DNA of 35,634 bases, from the IMG/VR virus record IMGVR_UViG_3300037042_003141, positions 1-35,634 of that record. One strand, given 5' to 3'. Positions 14,125 to 20,381 of this stretch are shown piece after piece. The notes under the pieces were generated by a model. The model was not told where the DNA came from. It saw only the letters and a list, made by a program, of their open reading frames with translations, and did no database searches. The stretch comes from a virus. Both the position numbers and the translations under genes were made by a program. Within the stretch, counting starts at the first letter, position 1, and every line of letters begins with the position of its first letter.

Positions 14125-15608
14125 TCAAAAATCCTGCGCACCGGGTCGAAGGTCAGGGTCACATCCCCCAGCTTACCGGCATCAGGCTGGTACCTCACCT
14201 TCTTCACGAATATCCCGGTTTCAGTGCTGAAAGGCACATCCCCAATGCGCGCCACGACCACACCGAGATCCGCTTTATTTGCCCAGTGGGAACTGTCGCT
14301 GATATCGTACAGGCTGATATCAGGCGCGTCCTTCTGGCCCGCACTTTTCACCGGGTGTGCCACGACGATCACCAGACAGTCGTAGCGGCGGGCAAAAGTC
14401 TTCAACTTGCGAATAGCCCTGCCGGTGTAATCGGTCACGCTCTCGTCCCGCCCGCGCACATGGTCGATCTCATTCCAAGGGTCAATAACACACACTTTCA
14501 TGCCGTGCCGGATCACAGCGGTGGTCATGCGCTCCAGCAACCAATCCAGATCATGCACGGCATCATCCTCGGCATCCGGGGCGATGAAAAAGAACCGGCG
14601 TTGGATGAACCGATCCGGCGTCAGGTGCATATCAGGCCCGTTGCCCCTTGAGCGGCGGTCGATGAAGACGTTCTCAATCTGCGCCGTAACGTAAGGCTTC
14701 ACACGCATTTCGAAGCTGGCAAGGCCGACATTCCAACCGTTCTTGTAGGCCAGATTGGTGGCAAGCTGGACGGTCCATGTTGACTTGCCGTGGCCGGGAA
14801 AGCCGGTGACGATCATGAACGCCGGTCGATAGGGCATCAGATACTCGTCTAATTTGGGGAACCCGGTCGAAACTGTCTCCATCTCCAGCTCAGGCGGGAG
14901 ATCGTCATATGTGTACACACCCGACACCGGGTAAGGCTTTGCCTGCGCCACAAGGGCCAGAACAGCGGCGGGGCCATGCGTAAGCAGAACCTCATTGGCG
15001 TCTTTGCAGTCAGGCGGATAGGTGACAAAAGAACAGCGCACCTTGTCCAACCGGCGGATCAGTTCCTTCGCCAGCCGCTGACCCGGTTCATCCGCATCAA
15101 CGGCAATGATGATGCTTTTGATTTTCGCCAAGGCATCCCACTCGTTCAGGATGAAGGCATATTTGTCGTCGCTATCGATATCGATGTCTGCGGTGCCTTC
15201 CGGCACGTTAATGAGCTTGCCGTCCTTGTCACGGGCCGGTGGCGCACCATCAGGCACCGAAACCACAAAAGGATACCCGGCGGCCATGAACGACAGGGCA
15301 TCCGGCTCACCCTCAACGATCACCAAAGAATTGGTGCCATCGATCAGGCCGGGGTCATCAAGAATGTCGCCATTAAAGAATGCTTTCGGGCAATTGGGTT
15401 TTTGCCAAAAACGCTTTCCCTTGGCGCGGTACTTTGCGCCTATCTCCCGACCATGCCGAATAAACGGAAAAACAAGAATGTCGCCATTTCCGTCAGCGAG
15501 AACTTGCCCATCCGCCACGCGCTGCGCTGAGTAAATCCCGATATCCATCGCGGCGGTCAGTATGCCGCGTTTGTCCAGCCATTCCATGTGAAGCGCGCTG
15601 ATTGTCAT
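14121..15608 (-). CDS. TOPRIM primase-helicase (T7 gp4 type) without its zinc domain
   Basis: From the ATG at 15608 this is a 495-residue protein. The TOPRIM primase part has SLVIVEGEPDALS (94-106) and IIIAVDADEPG (167-177). The hexameric DnaB/Twinkle-type helicase has Walker A GFPGHGKST (269-277) and a Walker B-like VCVIDPWNE. It should unwind the replication fork and lay primers. The zinc-binding domain that normally starts this protein is encoded immediately upstream in another frame (15493-15813). Deleting one T from the TTTT run at 15612-15615 would join the two into about 563 residues, close to T7 gp4A (566). The start used here lies near where T7's short form gp4B begins. The ribosome site is weak (AAGG 11 bases upstream). 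Confidence 0.9.
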   Translation of the reverse strand: MTISALHMEWLDKRGILTAAMDIGIYSAQRVADGQVLADGNGDILVFPFIRHGREIGAKYRAKGKRFWQKPNCPKAFFNGDILDDPGLIDGTNSLVIVEGEPDALSFMAAGYPFVVSVPDGAPPARDKDGKLINVPEGTADIDIDSDDKYAFILNEWDALAKIKSIIIAVDADEPGQRLAKELIRRLDKVRCSFVTYPPDCKDANEVLLTHGPAAVLALVAQAKPYPVSGVYTYDDLPPELEMETVSTGFPKLDEYLMPYRPAFMIVTGFPGHGKSTWTVQLATNLAYKNGWNVGLASFEMRVKPYVTAQIENVFIDRRSRGNGPDMHLTPDRFIQRRFFFIAPDAEDDAVHDLDWLLERMTTAVIRHGMKVCVIDPWNEIDHVRGRDESVTDYTGRAIRKLKTFARRYDCLVIVVAHPVKSAGQKDAPDISLYDISDSSHWANKADLGVVVARIGDVPFSTETGIFVKKVRYQPDAGKLGDVTLTFDPVRRIFE

Positions 15609-15813
15609 CGTAAAATCTACCTTGTGTCCAATTACAGTTAAAGCACCTAGCACCAACGCCGGTTTCGTCTATTCTTACCGACAAGCACGGATCAAGTTTG
15701 TGTTTACGCAGATGTGAGCATTGGGGGCAGAGCGTTTTGAAGTTTCCGCCGTTCGTCCTCACACGCCTGCCGGTTATCCCCATTTCGATCAACAGTTCTT
15801 CAGAAGTTTTCAT
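15493..15813 (-). CDS. Primase zinc-binding domain in a separate, shifted frame
   Basis: The ATG at 15813 overlaps the upstream initiator stop (ATGA). Residues 1-66 form a primase zinc ribbon: FKTLCPQC (C29, C32) and ARCFNC (C57, C60), with the helical lead MKTSEELLIEMGITGRRV. After that the frame continues for 40 residues (about 67-106) with a composition unlike the family, antiparallel to nothing known and overlapping the primase-helicase frame. The natural continuation lies one base away in the next gene. This is either a truncated, independently made zinc protein, a programmed or slippage frameshift site, or a sequencing/assembly error in a T run. Confidence 0.75.
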   Translation of the reverse strand: MKTSEELLIEMGITGRRVRTNGGNFKTLCPQCSHLRKHKLDPCLSVRIDETGVGARCFNCNWTQGRFYDDNQRASHGMAGQTRHTDRRDGYRDLLSAARGGWASSR

Positions 15814-16454
15814 ACAAAGTTTCTCCCCCTCATCAACATTTTCGCCGGTGTGAAATCGTCCTCCCACCGTTTCTGGTTCAACCACGTTGCCGCCATCGCG
15901 GTAAACACAGGATCCTGTCCGACCCGGCTGGCGGCATAAGCTTTAACACCCGCCATGATATGCTCATGGGTCGCACCGTCCTTGATGGCCTTGGCATAGT
16001 TTTCAGCAGCCTTGTGCCGAGAGTGAGCCGCCCGCTTGGGGTATGCCGACCAGAACTCGTTGAAGGCTTCTGACAATATATCTTTCTTTTGGTGGTTCTT
16101 AATGATGGTTCTCTTTAGAGGGGTGACAACAGTGTCACCCTCCCCGGTGACAACCGTGTCACCCCCCCCTGACAACTTGTCACCCTCCCCCGTCCACAAT
16201 AGTGTGTATTTGTTCGCAGCCGTCCGGCCCAATGTGTCGTGGCGGATAGTGCATTGCAAAAAGCCATCCTTGACCAGCTTTGAGATGATCCGCTGAACGG
16301 TTCTTTCCGAAACATAGGACTTCTCGGCAATGCGTGAAATTGAGGGCCAGCACTCACCAACGTCATTGGCGTGATCCGCCAAGGCAAGAAGAACAACCTT
16401 TTCATTTCCGCTGATAGGCTGCTCAAACGCCCAAGTCATGGCCTTAACACTCAT
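15810..16454 (-). CDS. Replication initiator, O-like, with internal repeats
   Basis: Started at the ATG at 16454, which has GGAG six bases upstream; the product has 214 residues. The N-terminal winged-helix domain (about 5-70) contains WPSISRIAEKSYVSERTVQR, like HTH_36 phage replication proteins. A Gly/Thr linker (about 88-112) repeats GEGDTVVT. The C-terminal domain has FWSAYPKRAAHSRHKAAENY and MAATWLNQKRWEDD, typical of phage and plasmid replication proteins. The linker DNA holds three tandem palindromes that look like origin iterons, as in the lambda O gene. It is followed by the primase gene in one coupled operon, so it probably binds the origin and recruits the primase-helicase. Confidence 0.82.
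   Translation of the reverse strand: MSVKAMTWAFEQPISGNEKVVLLALADHANDVGECWPSISRIAEKSYVSERTVQRIISKLVKDGFLQCTIRHDTLGRTAANKYTLLWTGEGDKLSGGGDTVVTGEGDTVVTPLKRTIIKNHQKKDILSEAFNEFWSAYPKRAAHSRHKAAENYAKAIKDGATHEHIMAGVKAYAASRVGQDPVFTAMAATWLNQKRWEDDFTPAKMLMRGRNFV
16121..16182. repeat. Three tandem palindromic iterons, candidate replication origin
   Basis: Inside the initiator gene lie three similar units at 21-24 base spacing: GGGTGACA-ACAG-TGTCACCC (16121-16140), GGTGACA-ACCG-TGTCACC (16146-16163) and TGACAA-C-TTGTCA (16170-16182). Each is an inverted repeat, and together they are direct repeats separated by C tracts. An AT-rich stretch lies directly beside them (16072-16118). Iterons within the initiator gene next to an AT-rich unwinding region is the layout of lambda ori. 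Origin function is inferred. Confidence 0.6.
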
Positions 16455-16517
16455 GTGGAACTCCAAGATAAAATCTTGTTCCGATGAGCCAAACACTGTA
16501 AATTGTGTTTATTCCAT

Positions 16518-16538
16518 CAGAACGGTGCAGTCGTTCTG
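16518..16538. repeat. Inverted repeat in the gap before the initiator gene
   Basis: CAGAACG-GTGCAGT-CGTTCTG has perfect seven-base arms. A second GC-rich imperfect hairpin lies just beside it (16544-16566). The gap 16455-16646 holds these, the terminator at 16592 and no good gene. The repeats could be an operator or an mRNA leader structure controlling the replication operon. Confidence 0.45.
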
Positions 16539-16591
16539 TATTTTGAAGCGCCTCGGTTCCAGCCGGGGCGTTTCGTTTTGTAGGCTTCTAT

Positions 16592-16623
16592 AAAAAGGGG
16601 CCGGTGGAGCGAACACCGGCCCC
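16592..16623 (-). terminator. Intrinsic terminator after the DnaA-like gene
   Basis: On the minus strand GGGGCCGGTG-TTCGCTC-CACCGGCCCC forms a perfect ten-pair stem followed by TTTTTATAG. It lies 24 bases beyond the stop of the DnaA-like gene, separating that gene and rusA from the initiator-primase operon, which therefore needs its own promoter in 16455-16590. Confidence 0.88.
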
Positions 16624-16646
16624 AAGTCGAGGGAGGAATACCATGA

Positions 16647-17159
16647 CTACATGGCCCGCTCAGACTGAACTTGCGCCGATTGGCTGTCAAGTATCTTTCG
16701 CCCGTGCTTCTGGATCCCATGAAAAACGGTGCTATGATCACGGCCTGCCAACTGCGCTATGCGCGGATAGCTGTAATCCAGCTCGGTGCGAACCCGGTAC
16801 CAAAGCTCATGGCGGGCCGCAATTAAAGGCCGCTTCCTGCAGTCGCTTTGGATCAGGTTGGGGTTGATATTGTGTTTTCTTGCAACCATGCGAAGCATGT
16901 TGTGGTAGCTCTGACGTTCACCGGCCAGAGGCGTAAAGCCAGACTGAACCGACGACTGTGGCGGAACCAGCCCAGAGGGGCCAGCAACGCCCGCAAACGA
17001 GATGGGCGGGGAAAGTGCCTCAAAGCCCCCATTTGCCCGCCAGAGGGCTTCCTGTGCGGCCACAACAGCCGCTTGATCAACAATAGACACCCTGCTGGTC
17101 TTATACATGCGATCTTTGACCGCCTGATATTTTGCTTTCAACTCTTCGGCATATGTCAT
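16647..17159 (-). CDS. Protein with DnaA domain IV (DNA-binding) and no ATPase
   Basis: A 170-residue protein. Residues about 86-155 match the C-terminal DNA-binding domain of DnaA: MVARKHNINPNLI, then RPLIAARHELWYRV, and the signature RIAQLAGRDHSTVFHGIQKH (133-152), equivalent to the GRDHTTV box-recognition helix. The first 80 residues have a helical start and a Pro/Ser-rich linker, but no AAA+ motifs. It should bind DnaA-box-like DNA without being able to melt it, so it might load host replication proteins, compete with host DnaA or act as a regulator. It is coupled to rusA (ATGA overlap). A perfect DnaA box is found at 6335-6343. Confidence 0.85.
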   Translation of the reverse strand: MTYAEELKAKYQAVKDRMYKTSRVSIVDQAAVVAAQEALWRANGGFEALSPPISFAGVAGPSGLVPPQSSVQSGFTPLAGERQSYHNMLRMVARKHNINPNLIQSDCRKRPLIAARHELWYRVRTELDYSYPRIAQLAGRDHSTVFHGIQKHGRKILDSQSAQVQSERAM

Positions 17160-17542
17160 TTCAATTCCTCAATCGTTACGAGCATTTCCGGCCCGTCATT
17201 GAGCCAACGCGCCGTAACTTCCTCGCATAGGCAATCATTTTCAATCATCCCGGTGGTTTCCAAAACGTCAGAAACGGCCTTGATCAGGTTGTCAATGTCT
17301 CTTCGACGTTTGTCCGGTCGAACAGCCTCAATCAAAAGCCGATACGGCCCCAAAACAGGTATAGCCTGAGCCTTGTATATTAACGCGCGGCAGTCGGCAA
17401 GCCAGCTCTCATAGACGGGTGTTTTGTACATGCCGCCACCCTTGCGGATCCGCCACAGGCGATTGACGCTCGGCGCAAACGGCAGTTCCAATCGAACAGT
17501 TTTCCCCAAGTTTCCCCGCCGCCATGTTGCAAATGAAATCAA
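17156..17542 (-). CDS. rusA: RusA-type Holliday junction resolvase
   Basis: A 128-residue protein with LELPFAPSVNRLWR (18-31) and the acidic catalytic pattern RPDKRRRDIDNLIKAVSDVL (75-94), followed by ENDCLCEEV with D103. These match the Asp residues that bind Mg in RusA dimers. It should cut four-way junctions formed during recombination or replication and so tidy DNA for packaging. The open frame begins at a TTG at 17542 without a ribosome site; a TTG at 17509, just before the conserved start of the fold, is an alternative. It diverges from the Gp157-like gene with almost no space between. Confidence 0.88.
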   Translation of the reverse strand: MISFATWRRGNLGKTVRLELPFAPSVNRLWRIRKGGGMYKTPVYESWLADCRALIYKAQAIPVLGPYRLLIEAVRPDKRRRDIDNLIKAVSDVLETTGMIENDCLCEEVTARWLNDGPEMLVTIEELK

Positions 17543-17587
17543 CAGAGTTCAAAGATATACCTGTAGATGAAGCGAAGCAATGGCAGC

Positions 17588-18085
17588 ATGAACATCAACC
17601 AATGGACCATTAACGATCTGGAGCAATCCATCAAAGCGTTGCTTTTGGATTATCCAGAACTCAATGATGATGAAGAACTGAAGCAGGACATGCTTCACGG
17701 AAGCACCAAGTTTATTGAAGTGATGGAAAAGCTTCTGTTAACGATGATGGAAAAACAGGTTCTCAGGGATGCGTTGGGGGAGTTTATCCTTGCTCTCCGC
17801 CTCCGAGAGAGCGCGCTGGAAAAACGCATTGCATTCTTGCGTTCTCTCATGCACCGCCTTATGACCGCGACCGATACAAAATCTCTTGATTTGCCAGCCG
17901 CAAAATTGACTGTCAAAAGCACACCGGCAAAAGTTGTGATCTCGGACGAAGATGCTGTTCCTGCAGAATTTTTCCGTGTCAAGAAGGAGCTGAACAAAGC
18001 CGCAATCAAAGCCGCATTAGAAGATGGCAAGGAAGTTCCCGGTGCCAATCTTTCGAACGGGGGAACGACAATACAAGTGAGATAA
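17588..18085 (+). CDS. Siphovirus Gp157-like protein
   Basis: A 165-residue protein from the ATG at 17588; an in-frame ATG at 17567 is possible. It has a long helical first half (LREALEKRI-like heptads around residues 60-100) and the closing pattern of the Gp157 family: PAKVVISDEDAVPAEFFRVK then KELNKAAIKAALEDGKEVPG and SNGGTTIQVR. Family members are common next to ERF and SSB genes, as here. The molecular role is not settled, though a link to DNA recombination is suggested by context. It is the first gene of the rightward recombination operon. Confidence 0.87.
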   Translation: MNINQWTINDLEQSIKALLLDYPELNDDEELKQDMLHGSTKFIEVMEKLLLTMMEKQVLRDALGEFILALRLRESALEKRIAFLRSLMHRLMTATDTKSLDLPAAKLTVKSTPAKVVISDEDAVPAEFFRVKKELNKAAIKAALEDGKEVPGANLSNGGTTIQVR

Positions 18086-18088
18086 TTG

Positions 18089-18313
18089 ATGGAAGAAGAA
18101 TTGAAAGAAGGTTTGGGTGTTCCGAGGATCAAAACACCGGAGGCGGCCAGAAGGGCCGGGGTTTCCTGCAACGCAATTCATCAATGGTGTTACTGGTACC
18201 CGACACTTGCAATTCAGCCTATGAAGAACCAAGGTGCTTTTCTTATTGATCCGGTTGTCTTGCAGACAATCATTGATGCCAAGGCAGTTCTGTCAAACTT
18301 GAAAAGGAAATAA
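18089..18313 (+). CDS. Small excisionase-like HTH protein (74 aa)
   Basis: A 74-residue protein starting at the ATG at 18089, four bases after the previous stop. IKTPEAARRAGVSCNAIHQW (12-31) is a MerR/excisionase-type helix-turn-helix, followed by the wing-like LAIQPMKNQGAFLIDPVVL. No integrase is visible, so a regulator is more likely than a true excisionase. The next gene begins two bases beyond its stop. Confidence 0.72.
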   Translation: MEEELKEGLGVPRIKTPEAARRAGVSCNAIHQWCYWYPTLAIQPMKNQGAFLIDPVVLQTIIDAKAVLSNLKRK

Positions 18314-18314
18314 A

Positions 18315-18950
18315 ATGTCAGCCAAAATTGCTGCTGCCCTTCATTCGGTCATGTCCAAGGTTGGATATGTCCAGAAACTGGGCGAAAACAAGTTCCACAA
18401 TTACAAATATGCCGGTGAGGGTGACCTTCTGAAGGTTCTTCGCCCCGCCATGATTGAGGCTGGCCTGATGCTGATACCCAGCATTCAGAGCGTTACCGCA
18501 ACCGATGAGAACGGCAATACAAATGTTCTTATCAGCTATACGCTGGTCCACAAGGATGGCGATGTGTGGCCCGAAAAGATCATGGCCGCCGGGTGTGGTG
18601 GAGACAAGAACAAGGGCGGCGTTGGTGACAAGGGGCTTTACAAGGCTCTGACCGGCGCAAACAAGTACCTTCTGTTCAAGCTTTTCCAGATCGAAACTGG
18701 CGATGATCCCGAAAATAACGCCAAACAACAGGCCGATGTTGAACAGGCCCAGTTGACCTACATCGAAGTTGCAAAGGCCGCAATTGCTTTGCAGGAAACG
18801 TCCACTGATCTTGATGCATGGTGGACCGCTGAAAAAGACAATCGCAAAAAGGTTGGCATCATTGTTAACAGCGATTTCTACTTGACACTGGCTAACCACT
18901 TTAAGGACCGCAAGGTCGTTCTGCTTCAGAAGGAAAATACAAATGGCTGA
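18315..18950 (+). CDS. erf: ERF-family single-strand annealing protein
   Basis: A 211-residue protein. The ERF domain spans about 1-135: FHNYKYAGEGDLLKVLRPAM (27-46), MLIPSIQSVT, and GDKGLYKALTGANKYLLFKL followed by FQIETGDDPE. P22 Erf and relatives form rings that anneal complementary single strands and can circularise or recombine phage genomes. The C-terminal 70 residues are a separate helical region with WWTAEKDNRKKVG. AGGA lies six bases before the ATG. It overlaps the SSB-like gene by eight bases, so the two are made together. Confidence 0.9.
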   Translation: MSAKIAAALHSVMSKVGYVQKLGENKFHNYKYAGEGDLLKVLRPAMIEAGLMLIPSIQSVTATDENGNTNVLISYTLVHKDGDVWPEKIMAAGCGGDKNKGGVGDKGLYKALTGANKYLLFKLFQIETGDDPENNAKQQADVEQAQLTYIEVAKAAIALQETSTDLDAWWTAEKDNRKKVGIIVNSDFYLTLANHFKDRKVVLLQKENTNG

Positions 18951-19272
18951 GTACGACAACAGGAACACCGGTGCTCTTTTTAACAACGAAAAGAAAGAGA
19001 AACCCACCCATCCCGATATGCGCGGAAGCTCGACCATTGTGTCGCCTTCTGGCGAGGTGTTTGAGGTATGGACCTCTGGCTGGATCAAAACCAGCAAGGC
19101 CGGTCAGGAGTATATTTCGTTGGGCTTTACCTTGAAGGACGCCGCCGCCGGTGCGACATCCAACAATCCCCCGCCGTCATCTTTGAGCAGCCGCTTTAAG
19201 AGTGGCGGAAACACCAACTCAACAGTTGGATCCCGCGTTGTACCTGAATTGGATGATGAGGTACCGTTCTGA
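18943..19272 (+). CDS. SSB-like single-strand DNA-binding protein
   Basis: A 109-residue protein beginning MAEYDNRNTGALFNNEKKEK, a pattern I know from phage and proteobacterial DUF736-like proteins with an OB-type fold. The centre has EVWTSGWIKTSKAGQEYISL. A disordered Pro/Ser/Gly linker leads to an acidic tip ending DDEVPF. This matches the C-terminal tip of bacterial SSB (DDDIPF in E. coli), which recruits repair and replication proteins. Context (ERF, Gp157, RusA) fits single-strand DNA binding. The overall function is inferred; the tip is directly visible. Confidence 0.8.
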   Translation: MAEYDNRNTGALFNNEKKEKPTHPDMRGSSTIVSPSGEVFEVWTSGWIKTSKAGQEYISLGFTLKDAAAGATSNNPPPSSLSSRFKSGGNTNSTVGSRVVPELDDEVPF

Positions 19273-19439
19273 TGAATGAGTGGATTGGAAATGCAATCTA
19301 CCTGTCAATCATCTTTGCTTGGATCACAAGCGTAGTAAATTGCATTCATGAGGCCGCGTGGGCTTTGCTTTTTGCGGTCGTCTTTGTCCCGCCTGTGGGT
19401 GTTATTCACGGGTTTGGAATTTGGATTGGAGTGTTTTAA
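19272..19439 (+). CDS. Small membrane protein (55 aa)
   Basis: The ATG shares a base with the SSB-like stop (TGATG) and the stop shares a base with the next ATG (TAATG). The 55-residue product has two hydrophobic segments, AIYLSIIFAWITSVV (about 8-22) and AWALLFAVVFVPPVGVIHGF (about 29-48), so it probably spans the membrane twice. No family recognised. An inner-membrane protein within a recombination operon is unexpected. Confidence 0.72.
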   Translation: MNEWIGNAIYLSIIFAWITSVVNCIHEAAWALLFAVVFVPPVGVIHGFGIWIGVF

Positions 19440-19684
19440 TGTCGATGCGCGACGATGACGATGAGCCTTCAAATTCCGAAAGCTTCGTGGATTGCTGGGA
19501 TGCTATGCATTACAGCATTGACAACAAAGGTCGCAAAAACTGGATGAAAATTGGCCGTGCATGGGCAAATGCCGACAGTGATGTGATCACACTGAAGCTT
19601 TATGCACTGCCGTTCCCCAATCTGGATGGTCAGGCGGTTCTGAAGCTTAACCCCTACGATCCTGAATGGAAGAAAAACAAGTGA
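19439..19684 (+). CDS. Small conserved hypothetical protein (81 aa)
   Basis: I start at the ATG at 19439, coupled to the preceding stop; the open frame extends upstream but over the membrane-protein gene. The 81-residue product has an acidic start (MSMRDDDDEPSNSESFVDCW) and KGRKNWMKIGRAWANADSDV followed by LKLYALPFPNLDGQAVLKLN. That second part resembles small beta-barrel proteins of alphaproteobacteria and their phages. Function unknown; nucleic-acid binding is possible given the context. Confidence 0.68.
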   Translation: MSMRDDDDEPSNSESFVDCWDAMHYSIDNKGRKNWMKIGRAWANADSDVITLKLYALPFPNLDGQAVLKLNPYDPEWKKNK

Positions 19685-20022
19685 GCAATAAGCTCATTAC
19701 AGACGATATGTTGGAGGCCGCCATTCAATATTTGGCGACCTCCAGCCCTCATATCGCAGCCTCCCGCGCCAATCGGCTTCGGGCGGAACACAAACGCAAA
19801 CGCACGCGAGCAAAGCTGATCCTTCAGTCTCTGGAGAAATCAGCCACCATGCGCGAGGCGTGGGCAGAGGCCCATGATATCTATGCTGAAGCCTGTGAAG
19901 ATGAAGCCAAAGCGGTCGAGGACGATGAATTTCATCGCAACGAGCGCAACAAGGCGGATGTCCTCATTGAGGCTTGGCGCACCGAAAACGCAAACCACAG
20001 GGCTGGGAGCAATTTCCGGTGA
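19681..20022 (+). CDS. Hypothetical helical protein (113 aa)
   Basis: GTG start at 19681 in a GTGA overlap with the upstream stop and GGAAG eight bases upstream. The 113-residue product is almost all helix and rich in Ala, Glu and Arg (SRANRLRAEHKRKRTRAKLI, then AHDIYAEACEDEAKAVEDDE). I have seen similar short phage proteins beside HNH nucleases but cannot name one. Its end overlaps the HNH gene start in the same manner. Confidence 0.68.
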   Translation: MSNKLITDDMLEAAIQYLATSSPHIAASRANRLRAEHKRKRTRAKLILQSLEKSATMREAWAEAHDIYAEACEDEAKAVEDDEFHRNERNKADVLIEAWRTENANHRAGSNFR

Positions 20023-20381
20023 ACGAAGACGTTGGAACCACCAAGCGCGGCAACCTTTCCACCCGGCGCAAACTGGCGATCTGGGAGAAGGAAAAAGGCA
20101 TGTGCATGCTTTGCGACACCCGCCTTCAACCGGGCAAGTTCATTTATGAGCATGTGCGGGCGCTGGAGCTTGGTGGTACCGACACCGATGACAATATCAG
20201 GCTTACATGCTTGCCCTGCGCGGGCGTGAAGACCAAGGATGATCACCGGAGGGCGGCTAAGGCCAAACGGGTCAAGAGCAAGGCTTTGGGCCTCAAGAAA
20301 AGCAAAAACCCCCTGCCCGGAGGCAAAGGGTCTAAGTGGAAAAAGAAAATGGATGGAAGTGTGGTTCGCCGGGACGATTAA
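20019..20381 (+). CDS. HNH endonuclease (phage type, CxxC)
   Basis: I use the GTG at 20019 (GTGA overlap with the upstream stop, GGGAG nine bases before) for a 120-residue protein. The HNH module reads GMCMLCDTRLQPGKFIYEHV, then LELGGTDTDDNIRLTCLPC and KTKDDHRRAAKAKR, with two Cys pairs that hold a structural zinc and the catalytic His and Asn. The tail is very basic (LGLKKSKNPLPGGKGSKWKK). Such proteins act in packaging cuts or as free nucleases. The stop overlaps the stop of the opposing fibre gene by three bases, with no terminator between. Confidence 0.88.
   Translation: MNEDVGTTKRGNLSTRRKLAIWEKEKGMCMLCDTRLQPGKFIYEHVRALELGGTDTDDNIRLTCLPCAGVKTKDDHRRAAKAKRVKSKALGLKKSKNPLPGGKGSKWKKKMDGSVVRRDD

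Noticed and set aside
16643-16867. Plus-strand ORF with a good ribosome site (GGGAGGA six bases before ATG), opposite the DnaA-like gene
   Set aside because: The opposing frame carries an unmistakable DnaA domain IV. The antisense product has no family resemblance and no neighbour in its direction; the ribosome-site match may be chance. It could be revisited with transcript data.
17524-17613. Short plus-strand ORF (29 codons) overlapping the start of the Gp157-like gene
   Set aside because: The peptide looks protein-like, but there is no ribosome site, and it overlaps both rusA and the Gp157-like gene. A leader peptide cannot be excluded.
18089-18313. Excisionase as evidence for a temperate phage
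   Set aside because: The HTH resembles excisionases, but no integrase, attachment site or clear repressor gene is visible in the window, so lifestyle is left open.
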